Assembly: GCA_030849075.1 (NCBI GenBank)
Contig: JASAOO010003481.1
Span: forward strand, 1 to 64,000
Source: Zelonia costaricensis
Taxonomy: Eukaryota; Euglenozoa; Kinetoplastea; Trypanosomatida; Trypanosomatidae
Length of the DNA: 64,000 nt
Reading direction: 5' to 3'
Numbering within the stretch: the stretch's first letter is position 1; every line of letters begins with the position of its first letter. A model generated the notes under the pieces. It saw nothing but the letters and a program-made list of their open reading frames with translations. It was not told the origin of the DNA and did not search any database. Of this stretch, positions 9,682-19,363 are shown in pieces. The position numbers were made by a program, and so were the translations under genes.

Positions 9682-10489
9682 GCAGAAGATACACACACAC
9701 ACACACACCTACACAGGCGAGAGCGAGGCCGGGTTGTGCGACAGACGCCCAATGCAGTTCTACTAGTTGCTGATGAGGTAGGCGTGAGGCAGTGTGTGTG
9801 GGGGGGGGGGGGCGGGTGTGTGTAGGTATGCGAGGAGGGGGGAGGGAAGTGAAGAAGCACCCCCATGCACTCGCCCCGTCGAGAGAGAACGCCACCCCAA
9901 GCGTNGTAGGTATGCGAGGAGGGGGGAGGGAAGTGAAGAAGCACCCCCATGCACTCGCCCCGTCGAGAGAGAACGCCACCCCAAGCGTCTGGTCGACGCG
10001 TTGATGTTCAGCAAACCAAGGAGGAAGAGGTGGGACGGGGACAAGGAAAAGGAAAGGCTGCGAGACAGTGCACGTGGCCTGGCTTGCCGAACGAGCAGGC
10101 TCGCTGCGAGAGAGTTTCGCCTTCGGTATTAGGCTTGCTGGTCCGCTTATTGGTGTGCCCTTTGCAAGATGAAGACACGGCACCACACGTCATGTCAAGA
10201 TAGTAAAGCTGAAGGCAAGACGAGGCAAAGGAAAACGGAAGGATGGAGGAAGACGGAGGGAGGGGAGGGGACGGAGTGAGAACCGATGTCACTGCGCAAG
10301 ACGAGATGGCAGCGAATCGAAAGAGCCAGTCACACACACACACATACAGAAATCAGCAGAGACGCGAGGTCGCCCGACTGCCGCCTCGTCTCGGCGAGCC
10401 TTGGCAGAAAACAACAACGAAGCACACGACACGGCAGCGCCCTCTCCTCCCTTCCCTCCCCCCGGTACCCCGTGCCTGCGGCGCACTGG
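9682..10489. other. Intergenic region with an assembly gap
   Basis: It holds a CA repeat immediately upstream of the PIG-F-like gene (about 9690-9708), a G run near 9800-9812, and an N at 9905 between two exact copies of an 83-bp sequence. No gene is supported; open frames that cross the N are not real genes. Confidence 0.65.
9822..9988. repeat. 83-bp perfect direct repeat around a single N (probable misjoin)
   Basis: Bases 9822-9904 and 9906-9988 are identical and separated only by the N at 9905. This is the same pattern as at 3889 and points to unmerged overlapping contig ends. Confidence 0.9.
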
Positions 10490-13400
10490 CTACGCCGCTG
10501 AGTTTCCGCCGCCGCCGCTGCCACTGGACTGCGCAAGCCACTGTTGCAGGTGGCGCATGACCTCCGCTGGAGGACGGCGGGCAGCGGCCGACGTGGGAAT
10601 AGCGACCTCGTCCGTCACCACCACCGCCGGTGGCGCGGAGGTGGGCCGCGCGGGCCGGGCTGCTGCTGCCGCCACGGCGCGCGCCGCCCGCTCCTCCTCC
10701 ACCAAGGAAGAGGAGCGCAGCCACCCGGTGTGCCGCTCAACGCCGCGGCTCCAACGCGAGCTGTGGAGCCGCAGCATGAGCAGGCCCGCCCTCTGCACAG
10801 CCTCGTACTGCCACAGAGTCACGCGGGCCGCTGCCTCGCTGGCCGCCACTGCCTCCGCACGCAGCGCCGCCATCCCCTCGGCCAGCCAGCGGCCGTGCAG
10901 CTCTGTCCAGTGCATGTTGAAGACGCTGTGGAGGCGGAGCGAGGTGGCGGCGTAGGTCGGCGCGGCGCGCCGCTGCCACCAGAACTGGAGCAGCAGCTGG
11001 GAGGCGTGCAGCAGCTGATGGCGCTGCGCCTCTGCCGCCGCCGCGGCCACGCGGGAGCTCGAGCTCGACGACGCCGCCGGAGATGCCCCGCTTGAGGTGG
11101 ACGGCGTCGAGGCAGCGTGCACCTGCGTGATGACACGCGGTGCCGGCAGCTCGACCGGTGTGTCCGGCCTACCGCAGTGCGCCGGCGGGGACGGGGAGCG
11201 GCGCAGGGACGAGGGGGTATCGGAGTTCGGCCCGGGCTGCGCCGGCACCAGCAGTGCTGCCGGCGCCGCTGCGTCGCTGTCGGAGGGGAGGGGAGCCACT
11301 GCGGCGGCGCCCTCCCACGCGGCGGCGGCGCCGCCTCGCGCGCTCTGCCGCGGCTCACTGGCGCGCTGCACTGCCTGCCGCCACTTCGCATTCGCCAGGT
11401 CCCCGCCGCTACCGGGGCTGAGAGCGGCCTGCGCCGGCTTCTCTTCACTCTCACGCCGCCTCCGCGCAGCCTCATCACCTCCACCGCTGCCGCCGGCGCC
11501 CTCGCCGTCTCCATCGAGCGCGTCCTCTGCGCCTGGAGAGAGGCGCTGCCGCCGCATCTGGGCCACCTTCGCCCGCTCATCCTCGCGGTACTGCCGCTGA
11601 ATGAGCCGGTACCGCTCCTCCTGCGCCGTGCGCCCCGCCCCCGCAGCCGGCGGCGCGTCGGCCTCCATGTCGGCGGGGTCCGCCTGAATGCGCACCTGCC
11701 GTGCGCGCCGCGTTCGACTGCCCTGGAAGTTGGGCGGCGTTGGTGCATCTCCGATGCTAGGCGACAGGGGCGTGAGCACCTTCAGCGGCGGTGCAGGTTG
11801 GGCAGGCAGCTCGCGCGGGTCTTGGTCGACGGGGCTGGAGGGGAGGTGCGGCGAGAGCACGGCGCCGCTCATGACCGCCGGCGGTGTGTAGGCCGCTCGG
11901 GGCACGGAGACCGGCACGGAGAGCCGCGGGGAGCCGTGCGGGCTGTGCTGCGCCGAGCTGCCGGCCACCGCGTCTGCACGGGCCGGTCCAGCCGCCGAGG
12001 CACCCGTCTCTCCAGCGACGTCTTGATGGAACGGGACACCCGGTGGGCTGCGCAGTGTGGGAAGCTGCACCGGGCTGAGCTGCCCCAGCGACACGCTTGG
12101 CGCCGCCGCAAAGACCGTCGTCGCCGCCGCCATCTCCGGGCTCGCGGAAAGAGGCGCGGGGCCGTGAAAGCTGATGGAGGAGCGCGGGCTGTGCACGACG
12201 AGCAGGCACAACTCCTTCGCCTGTCGGCTGTGCAGCTGCCCAAAGCGAAGACGGGCCATGCGCTCTTCCAAGCGGCGCACGAGCGCCTCGCGGGCTCGCA
12301 GCTCGGCGATGGCGAGGTCGACCTGGCCTGCGTGGTGCTGCTCCGTAAGGCGGTCCGCCATCGTGAGCTGCCACAGCTGGCGCGTCTGCACCGCCTCGCG
12401 CAGCCGCGCGACTCCTTGCAGCCCGAGGTGAACGTGCTGGTGTACCATGATCGTGGTGTACAGCGCACACCGCTTCTGCCACACCGCCTCCTCCACCGCG
12501 GGGCGACAGCGGCGCAGGTAGAACTGGATGAACTGATACTGCACCCCGACCCGCTGTCGCACCGCGGCAGCCCGCAGAACGCGCTGCAGCAGCCGCGCCG
12601 ACGCATCCACCTGCTCATTCCAAACATCCCAAAGCTGCCGCCGCGTGGTGAGGGCGGTGGGGCGGAGCAGCGGGTCCAGGTGGGTGCGGAAGTAGAGCGG
12701 CTGCCGCAGCCACCAGTGGTAGCCGCTGAAGCGGTAGCGGCGGGCCAGGTAGACGCGCGTCATGGCACCCACACCAAACCGGAAGAGAACCGCTGCCGCC
12801 TGCGCGCGTCGCAGCCGCCGCCGCTCACGCCACGTTGCGAGGTAGCGGCTGAACAGCTGCCGCACGCGCAGACCATCCAGCTGCGCTTTTTCTACCTCAA
12901 GGCGGTACAGCATGCGCAGGGTGTGGACCTGGCAGGCACGGAGCTGCTCCGCAGACGAGCACGCCGCGGCTGCTGGCGTTCCGTTGCGCTGCTGTTGCGC
13001 AAGCGCGGCCGCGACGCCGGCAACGCGGGGGCTGAAGGGCGACTCAGCGTCCCACGTAGAGGGTCCGGTGGTGTAGTAGTAGTCGTGCGCCTGCACGCCG
13101 TCGTCAGACGAGAGGGCGTCGCGGCCGTCGCCGTCTACCAAGACACCGAGGCTGCGCAGCATCGCGGCGATGGCGGCCACGGCGTTTGGGGCACCGAACG
13201 TGCTGCTGGTGCGCCGCCCAGCAGTGTCGGCCCCACGTGACACGTCGTCGAGCAGCGGCGCGCGCCCTGTGGGCCGCGACGAGGCCCCTGTCAAAGTGGA
13301 GGCCTGCGCGCTGGGCGACGTTGCCGCCGGTGCCTGAGCGTCGGCATTGCCGGCGACAGTGCCGCGGCGCGCCTCGCGGCCGCGGCTGTCGACGCTGGGG

Positions 13401-16400
13401 TCTGTCGCCACAACGTCGCTGACACGCAGGCCGCGCTCGGCGTGACTGACTGAAGAAGACAGCGACGCGGACCGCTGTTGTTGCTGCGGTGGTGGCGGGG
13501 ACGAGGCACGCCAAAGCCCAGACGCACCGCTGCCCACCCCACCGCGCACACTCCAGTCCTCGCCGCCCGCGTCGCCGTTGAGAGCGGCACCACCGGCCGT
13601 GTGTGAGTCGCCGATCAGCTGCACCGGCAGCGCCACCCGGGCCACGGAGAAGGAGCGGAGCTGCGTCGTGATGTCGAGGCTCTGCAGGAGCAGCCGCTTC
13701 GCCGCCGCGTACTGGTGCCGGAAGAGCAGCACGCACGCCTGGTTGTTCAGCGCGACGGCGTAGTCGTAGACAGGCACGTCGCTGGCGTGCTGGAACACAT
13801 CCTGCAGCGTGGCGACGGCGTCGTCGAGCAGGTGCTCCACCTTCGCCGCGCCCTTCTCGAGCAGCTGCCGGAGCTGCAGCCCGGTGCTGGACCGCTGCAC
13901 GCTGTGGTGGCGCCGAGCCCGCTGCACGAGGAGCTGCATTGCCTTTCGACTGAGCTGGTACTGCCGCTGCGCCTGGCGGCAAAAGACGTACGCGATGTTG
14001 TTCAGCACGCTGCACAGCGCCTGTTTCAACCGCTCCGGCGTCGTCGCCCACGCCTCGCGGCTTATGTACGCCCACGTCGTGCGGGACTCGCCCTTGACGA
14101 AGGCGCTGTCGCTGCTGCTGGTACACATGGCGGCGGATGCATGGAGCAGGCGCGACAGCGGCGCCGGTTGCATGGGGCGCGTGGCGCGTTGGCTTAAAAT
14201 GCTGCTGCTCGTCTGCATCTCCGCCGCGGAGGCGGCATCGCCGTTTGCGTTCCCGTCACTCGCACCGCCACCACCACCACCACCACCGCCAGCGCCGCCG
14301 GAATTCTGTACCACGAAGGAGAAGGACCGCGGAATGGTGGGCCCCGGCATCGCCTCCGCATTGGCGCCGCCGCGCCGGTCCACCGACCCGTTGACGTAGA
14401 CGGTCGCGTCTGCGTCTCTGAGGTCCGCTGCGTCGTCCCCTTCGCCGGCGACGTCGCACAGGTGGTGCAGGATGCTTCGCCGCGCGCGGTAGAACTCCGC
14501 CTTGGCCTGCTCCCACGTCTTGGGGTCCTGCAGCAGCAGCAGTCCCACATCACCGGCTGCCATGGCCGCCTCGAGGCTTGTCTCGCCGTGCGTCAGAACG
14601 ATGAGCTCGCGGCGCAGCGAGCAGAACATCACGGCACGCGACAGGCTCTCGTGCGGGGTGCGGTGCGCGTCGGGGAGAAGCATGTGCCGCGTCAGCAACG
14701 CGAGCAGCGCTGCGTAGAGGTCGACGCACTGCACGGAGCGGAGGTGGTAGCTCTTGCGCACGCCGGCGGCGGGCGACAACTGGCCTGCGTCCGCACCGCT
14801 TACTGCTTGCGACGTCTCCAGCGCGTCGTCATGCCCGCCGTAGCGCGTCGGCGAGGCGGCGGCGAGCGGGTTGGTGGAGAGGGCGAGTCCGCCCGTGCTG
14901 CCTCTGGTGCCGCGGTTCGCCGCTGCCGCCACGGCCACGGCCACCGCCGCGACGGCCGCGTGACTCTGCGCAATCGGCGGCGGGGGCGGCAGGCTGCGCA
15001 GGCGGGCGACAAGTGACGAGGTTGCGCCGGCAGCGCTGCTGCTCAGGGCCATGGAGATGGCGGTTGCCGACGGGTTGGCAAAGGTCGGGGTGTCAGGGGT
15101 TGCTGCCGCTGCGGTGGCGGTTGCAGCAGCGGTCGCCGCCCCTGCGACGGGTGCCGCGGACAGGCGACGGCTGCCAGGTATTGGGGGGAGCGGGCGGCTG
15201 CGCGAGACGGAGGCTCTGGACTGCCGCTGCGCCGCGATGGCCAGCTGCATCTCTGCCTCTGGCGGCGCAATGTTCAAGAGCCCGCCGGTCAGCACGTCGA
15301 GGTCCGCGACGGCGGCTTCCAGCGCGGTGGTCACCCCTGTCGCGGCGAAGTGGCGGGCGATGATGGCGAGCACGCCAATCTTCATGCGCAGCACGTACCC
15401 GCACACGACGTTGCTGCCGTACGTGCTCTCGATGCACTCCGTCAGGTGCCACATGGCCGACATCGCCTCGTGGAGGTCGACCTGCGCGTTGAGGATGCAC
15501 AAGCGCCAGTGCATCGCGGCGTTGAAGCAGATGGTCGTGCGCGTGTCCTCGCCCGCAGCCGCGGCACTGAGAATTGCCGCCCCGCCGCCGACCAGCTGCC
15601 CACTCCCGCGACCCGTCCTGCTGCGCTGCCGCTCCGTCAAGGGCGAGCCCCACCCGCGGTGGCGCGCCAACTGGCGACTGGCACCGGCGCGGCTGAGCAC
15701 CTCGTCGCTCATCGGGTCCAGCTGCTTCAGAAAGTCGAAGTCCTCGGCGATCGGCCAGCCGCGGCACGCGATGCGGACATCGGCGGCGTGCAGCTGAATC
15801 AGTTTGCCCATGTAGACCATGTGCGGGTTGCGCTCCCCCCACAGCGCGGCCGCCACCCCGCCGCGCCCCCCGGCGCCGTTGCCAGCACCGGAGCTCTGGC
15901 CAGCTGAGACGATGGTCATGCCCAGCTCGCGCTGCTGCTGTGCGTACTCGAGGGCGCCCTCGACGGAGCCGGTGCGCAGGCAGAGAGGCAACTCCAGCGT
16001 CGTGCCCCACACAGCCGAGCGGAGCGGGGAGCCGGCGGTGAGGGGGGTGGTGCGGCGGCGTGGGGCCCCGTGCGCGTCGGAGCGCAGCCCGTACGCCGAC
16101 GGCGCTTCGCTCGCCTTGGACATGAACGCCGGTGTCAGAGCCCGCAGCATAGTCGCTCCAGCAAACGCCTCCTCCACGTCGACGCCGGTGGGCCGAACCA
16201 CAAGCGGGACACCAATCATCTCCTGCAGGCACTGCAGCGACCAGCCAGGGTACAACTCGTGCGGCTCGACGTGGATGCTCTCCTCGTCCGCGGCCGGGTA
16301 CCAGACGGAGGCGGCGCCGTAGAAGCGCGTCACGCTGGCGCTGCGCTCGCGCTTGCGGGCCGCGGCGCTGGGGCTGCCGCCCGTGCCGACCAGACTCGTA

Positions 16401-19363
16401 TCTCGTGCGCCACGCGCTGGGCGTGCCCCGCTGCTGCTGCCGCCGCCGGCCCCGCCACCGCCCAGCGATGCGGCACCGCCGCTGCCCACGCTGAGCCCGC
16501 CAGTGCTGTTCGTGCGGTGCCCACGGCGGGAGACAACCGGGGCGCTCTTGTGCAGCAGCTGCCACTCGCTCGCCTTCTCACCCCCACTGTACGGGCGAAC
16601 CACGTACTGCTCGTTGACGGCAAGCAGCAGCTCCTCGAACATGTCGCGGCGAAACGCGACGCAGCGCAGCGCCGGGTTGAACACGGGGTACCCACTGCTG
16701 CCCTCGCTGAAAAGGCCGCCACCGCTCCCCACAGACGGGCGCGCAGGCGATGTCGGGGTGGTCGCCGTCGCCGTCGTCGACGCCGTCGTGGACGCGTCCT
16801 CTGTGGCGGAGCGGCCGGCAGCGGGGGAGTCCGGAGCCGTCACACTGCCGCTGCCAGCGCCACCACTCTCCCCGCTCCCGTTACCGGCGCCAGGGGCGAC
16901 TACAACGAAGACCCCGTTCACGACCCGGCGCACAACGTCCAGCAGGGGGGCGCCCAGCTCCTCGCGGGCCTCCTCCAACTCCGCACTGAGGCGTCGACGC
17001 CCGGAAGCCTCGTACGAGACGCCGTCCTCGAACGCCGCCGCCGCCGCTGCCGCCGCTCCGAGCTCACTGCTTGTCGAGGGGCGCGGTATCGGCCGGACTC
17101 CGCTCCCCCTCTCCTCCTCTGCAGCCGCCGCTGCTGCGGCGGCGGCCCGGGCGCCCGCGTCCGTGGCGGTGGCGCACAGGTCGTTGAAGCGGTTGAGCCA
17201 GTCGGGGTTCTGCCGGACCGCGGTGTGCCACTCCTGGTAGATGAGGTGCTTCGTGGCGCGCGCCATCAGCTCGCCGATGACGGCCTGGATGCAGCGCCGG
17301 CACTGCGCTAGGCGTGCCTGTGTGTTGGGCAAGGAAGAGCCGTTGCGGTAGGCGGCCTGCACGGCCTGAAAGAGGTTGTGCTCCTCGGTGCGCAGGAGGT
17401 CGACAATGGCGTAGACGTAGGTGCCATAGCGCACACCGTGGCTGTGGCACAGGGTGGAGAGCAAGATCGGGGGCATCGTGCGAGCCCAGTGCCGCGGCGA
17501 TGCACTGCCACCGCTCAAGTCCGCCGCCGCCGTCGCACTGCCAGCTGCCGCTGCTGTGGCGGCAGCACCACCGCGAAGGTAGCTGGTGCGCTGCATGTTG
17601 ACGAGCGTCGCGCTCGTCCCGCTGCCGCCGCCGATGAGGCCGTTCAGCAGCTGATGCACCATGATGCGCAGCTTCGACTGCAGGATGAGCTTGTTCGGCC
17701 CCATCGCGCGGTGCACGCAGCCGCTGTCGGACAGGTACATCTCACGCCGCGGCACGCGCGCCCCGTGCCACGAGGCCCGCGCATACCACTGGTAGAGGCA
17801 GATGGCGCGGGCGTCGATGAAGTACCACCGTGCGTCGGCCCCGAGGGCGGGCATCAGCTGCAGCCCGCCGTTGCGGGCAAAGAGGTCGCCCCGCCCCGCC
17901 GCCGCCGCCGCCAGCGCCTGGCGGCCAACCCGGTCGTACCCACCTGTTGCCGCCCCGGTGAGGGAGGTTGGATCGCCGTAGAAGACGGAGCTTCGGCGGT
18001 GCCCCTGCACCCCGCTCCCGCCGGCCGGGTGCGAAGACGGTGCACTGCCGTCAGCGCCGAGAGCGGAGGCGGAGCCGAGGTAGTGGTCGTTGGCGCCCGT
18101 CTGCGGCTCGAGCTGCCGCAGGAGAGACCAGCCGATCGACCCTTCCTCCAGCAAGTTCCCCGGACTGCCGCTGCGATCTGTTGTGCCACCCATCGCAGCA
18201 TGGCTCACACCTGGCGGCGTGGCGGTGCCGAGGTGCCTGCCAGACTGGAGCCCCGTCACGGCCTCCCCTCGGCCCCCCTCAACGCGGTCGACCGGCCGCA
18301 TCAGCCGCAGCGTCGCGCACAGCCCGCAGAAGGAGTGCCAGACGACACCCACCGTGTCCCAGCCCTGCCAGGGCCCGCTCACGGGTGCGAGCGACATGCA
18401 CAGCACCGGCACGCCCAGCACCTCCATCCCAAGCGTCAGCGGCACGCAGAACTGCGAGAGCGGCGCGTTGACGACGGCGTGCAGGGCATCCACGTAGGCG
18501 CGTACCTCCCGCATTGTGTTCCAGCGCAGCAGGCACATGCCGTGCGCGGCGTCGTAGCAGCACGTGCTGCTGCGCCGTACGAGGTGCGGGGCATACGACG
18601 TCCGGTCGTCCAGGTCCGAGACCCACGCCGTCACTACCTCCATCATCACCTCCGACAGCTCCAGCACGAAGGTGTTCCACGGCTTGTGAAACTGCTCATG
18701 GTAGTTGTCTGGGCCCCACTCGCGGCGGAAGATCGTGTACGAGGCAGCGCTGCGAGCGCTCGCCTCCGCGGCGTTCTCGAGCGGCGCGGTGGCGATTGCC
18801 GCCGCGGTGACGCCGCGACCGAAGGCGGGGGCCGGGGCGCGGCGGCGCTCAGACGCCGATGTGTGCCACGCGCTGCTGGTATCGCGCTGCGAGGTGGTGG
18901 TGGACGGCGCTGCCTGCGGTCCCCGCTCCGCAGCTGACGACGACACACTCGGCAGTTGCCGCGCCGCCGCACTGTCCGAGGGCAGAGAAAGGCGGTCGTT
19001 TGCGGAGGTGCCAGCGCTGCTGCCGCGCCCGTCCCGCTGCATGGCGGCTGACGTTGAGGACGACCTGGAGAGAACAGATGGAGCGGGCGCTGCGGTGCTG
19101 AGCGCGCTTGCTGCGCCGCCACGGGGTGGCTCGGCGTCGGTGTACATGTCATGCTCGCTGCTGCGCAGGGTTTGTGCTGTAAAGATGCTGCGCATCTTCT
19201 CGATTTGTGTGATGTAGCGCTGGTGCGTTTGGCGCGCCGTCGCGGTGTCACTGAACAGTTTGCAGACCTTGAAGTACTCTGACAGGAGGAGGGCGGTGTT
19301 AGAGGGCTGCAGCCGCTGCCCCATGAGGGAGTGCGCCACATTGGCGTCCTTCACCGTGTACAT
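10490..19363 (-). CDS. Giant conserved-type protein of 2957 residues
   Basis: One uninterrupted frame of 8.9 kb encodes a very large protein that I do not recognise. Better-ordered segments (N-terminal helices at about 10-60; a block near 220-380 with many Trp/Cys/Leu; blocks near 520-780 and 1000-1350) alternate with Ala/Ser/Gly-rich linkers. A TPR-like helical pair with ALNNQACVLLFRHQYAAAKR lies near 1860-1890. Near 2160-2260 there are basic helices with IQ-like and HALF-TPR-like spacing (AAAVLFRFGVGAMTRVYLARR). The last 700 residues are disordered and rich in Ser/Pro/Ala, with a short helical end. I chose the ATG at 19363, just after a predicted splice acceptor; 61 in-frame residues upstream look like leader. 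A scaffold role is plausible from the layout but unproven. Confidence 0.85.
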   Translation of the reverse strand: MYTVKDANVAHSLMGQRLQPSNTALLLSEYFKVCKLFSDTATARQTHQRYITQIEKMRSIFTAQTLRSSEHDMYTDAEPPRGGAASALSTAAPAPSVLSRSSSTSAAMQRDGRGSSAGTSANDRLSLPSDSAAARQLPSVSSSAAERGPQAAPSTTTSQRDTSSAWHTSASERRRAPAPAFGRGVTAAAIATAPLENAAEASARSAASYTIFRREWGPDNYHEQFHKPWNTFVLELSEVMMEVVTAWVSDLDDRTSYAPHLVRRSSTCCYDAAHGMCLLRWNTMREVRAYVDALHAVVNAPLSQFCVPLTLGMEVLGVPVLCMSLAPVSGPWQGWDTVGVVWHSFCGLCATLRLMRPVDRVEGGRGEAVTGLQSGRHLGTATPPGVSHAAMGGTTDRSGSPGNLLEEGSIGWSLLRQLEPQTGANDHYLGSASALGADGSAPSSHPAGGSGVQGHRRSSVFYGDPTSLTGAATGGYDRVGRQALAAAAAGRGDLFARNGGLQLMPALGADARWYFIDARAICLYQWYARASWHGARVPRREMYLSDSGCVHRAMGPNKLILQSKLRIMVHQLLNGLIGGGSGTSATLVNMQRTSYLRGGAAATAAAAGSATAAADLSGGSASPRHWARTMPPILLSTLCHSHGVRYGTYVYAIVDLLRTEEHNLFQAVQAAYRNGSSLPNTQARLAQCRRCIQAVIGELMARATKHLIYQEWHTAVRQNPDWLNRFNDLCATATDAGARAAAAAAAAAEEERGSGVRPIPRPSTSSELGAAAAAAAAFEDGVSYEASGRRRLSAELEEAREELGAPLLDVVRRVVNGVFVVVAPGAGNGSGESGGAGSGSVTAPDSPAAGRSATEDASTTASTTATATTPTSPARPSVGSGGGLFSEGSSGYPVFNPALRCVAFRRDMFEELLLAVNEQYVVRPYSGGEKASEWQLLHKSAPVVSRRGHRTNSTGGLSVGSGGAASLGGGGAGGGSSSGARPARGARDTSLVGTGGSPSAAARKRERSASVTRFYGAASVWYPAADEESIHVEPHELYPGWSLQCLQEMIGVPLVVRPTGVDVEEAFAGATMLRALTPAFMSKASEAPSAYGLRSDAHGAPRRRTTPLTAGSPLRSAVWGTTLELPLCLRTGSVEGALEYAQQQRELGMTIVSAGQSSGAGNGAGGRGGVAAALWGERNPHMVYMGKLIQLHAADVRIACRGWPIAEDFDFLKQLDPMSDEVLSRAGASRQLARHRGWGSPLTERQRSRTGRGSGQLVGGGAAILSAAAAGEDTRTTICFNAAMHWRLCILNAQVDLHEAMSAMWHLTECIESTYGSNVVCGYVLRMKIGVLAIIARHFAATGVTTALEAAVADLDVLTGGLLNIAPPEAEMQLAIAAQRQSRASVSRSRPLPPIPGSRRLSAAPVAGAATAAATATAAAATPDTPTFANPSATAISMALSSSAAGATSSLVARLRSLPPPPPIAQSHAAVAAVAVAVAAAANRGTRGSTGGLALSTNPLAAASPTRYGGHDDALETSQAVSGADAGQLSPAAGVRKSYHLRSVQCVDLYAALLALLTRHMLLPDAHRTPHESLSRAVMFCSLRRELIVLTHGETSLEAAMAAGDVGLLLLQDPKTWEQAKAEFYRARRSILHHLCDVAGEGDDAADLRDADATVYVNGSVDRRGGANAEAMPGPTIPRSFSFVVQNSGGAGGGGGGGGGASDGNANGDAASAAEMQTSSSILSQRATRPMQPAPLSRLLHASAAMCTSSSDSAFVKGESRTTWAYISREAWATTPERLKQALCSVLNNIAYVFCRQAQRQYQLSRKAMQLLVQRARRHHSVQRSSTGLQLRQLLEKGAAKVEHLLDDAVATLQDVFQHASDVPVYDYAVALNNQACVLLFRHQYAAAKRLLLQSLDITTQLRSFSVARVALPVQLIGDSHTAGGAALNGDAGGEDWSVRGGVGSGASGLWRASSPPPPQQQQRSASLSSSVSHAERGLRVSDVVATDPSVDSRGREARRGTVAGNADAQAPAATSPSAQASTLTGASSRPTGRAPLLDDVSRGADTAGRRTSSTFGAPNAVAAIAAMLRSLGVLVDGDGRDALSSDDGVQAHDYYYTTGPSTWDAESPFSPRVAGVAAALAQQQRNGTPAAAACSSAEQLRACQVHTLRMLYRLEVEKAQLDGLRVRQLFSRYLATWRERRRLRRAQAAAVLFRFGVGAMTRVYLARRYRFSGYHWWLRQPLYFRTHLDPLLRPTALTTRRQLWDVWNEQVDASARLLQRVLRAAAVRQRVGVQYQFIQFYLRRCRPAVEEAVWQKRCALYTTIMVHQHVHLGLQGVARLREAVQTRQLWQLTMADRLTEQHHAGQVDLAIAELRAREALVRRLEERMARLRFGQLHSRQAKELCLLVVHSPRSSISFHGPAPLSASPEMAAATTVFAAAPSVSLGQLSPVQLPTLRSPPGVPFHQDVAGETGASAAGPARADAVAGSSAQHSPHGSPRLSVPVSVPRAAYTPPAVMSGAVLSPHLPSSPVDQDPRELPAQPAPPLKVLTPLSPSIGDAPTPPNFQGSRTRRARQVRIQADPADMEADAPPAAGAGRTAQEERYRLIQRQYREDERAKVAQMRRQRLSPGAEDALDGDGEGAGGSGGGDEAARRRRESEEKPAQAALSPGSGGDLANAKWRQAVQRASEPRQSARGGAAAAWEGAAAVAPLPSDSDAAAPAALLVPAQPGPNSDTPSSLRRSPSPPAHCGRPDTPVELPAPRVITQVHAASTPSTSSGASPAASSSSSSRVAAAAAEAQRHQLLHASQLLLQFWWQRRAAPTYAATSLRLHSVFNMHWTELHGRWLAEGMAALRAEAVAASEAAARVTLWQYEAVQRAGLLMLRLHSSRWSRGVERHTGWLRSSSLVEEERAARAVAAAAARPARPTSAPPAVVVTDEVAIPTSAAARRPPAEVMRHLQQWLAQSSGSGGGGNSAA

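Noticed and set aside
9098..10186. A minus-strand frame of 362 residues overlapping the PIG-F-like gene
   Set aside because: It crosses the N at 9905, repeats itself because of the duplicated segment, and is an out-of-frame shadow of the real gene.
11117..13240. A plus-strand frame of 707 residues
   Set aside because: It lies antisense inside the giant gene. High GC content keeps antisense frames open, and this one is Arg/Ala/Gly-rich with no motif.
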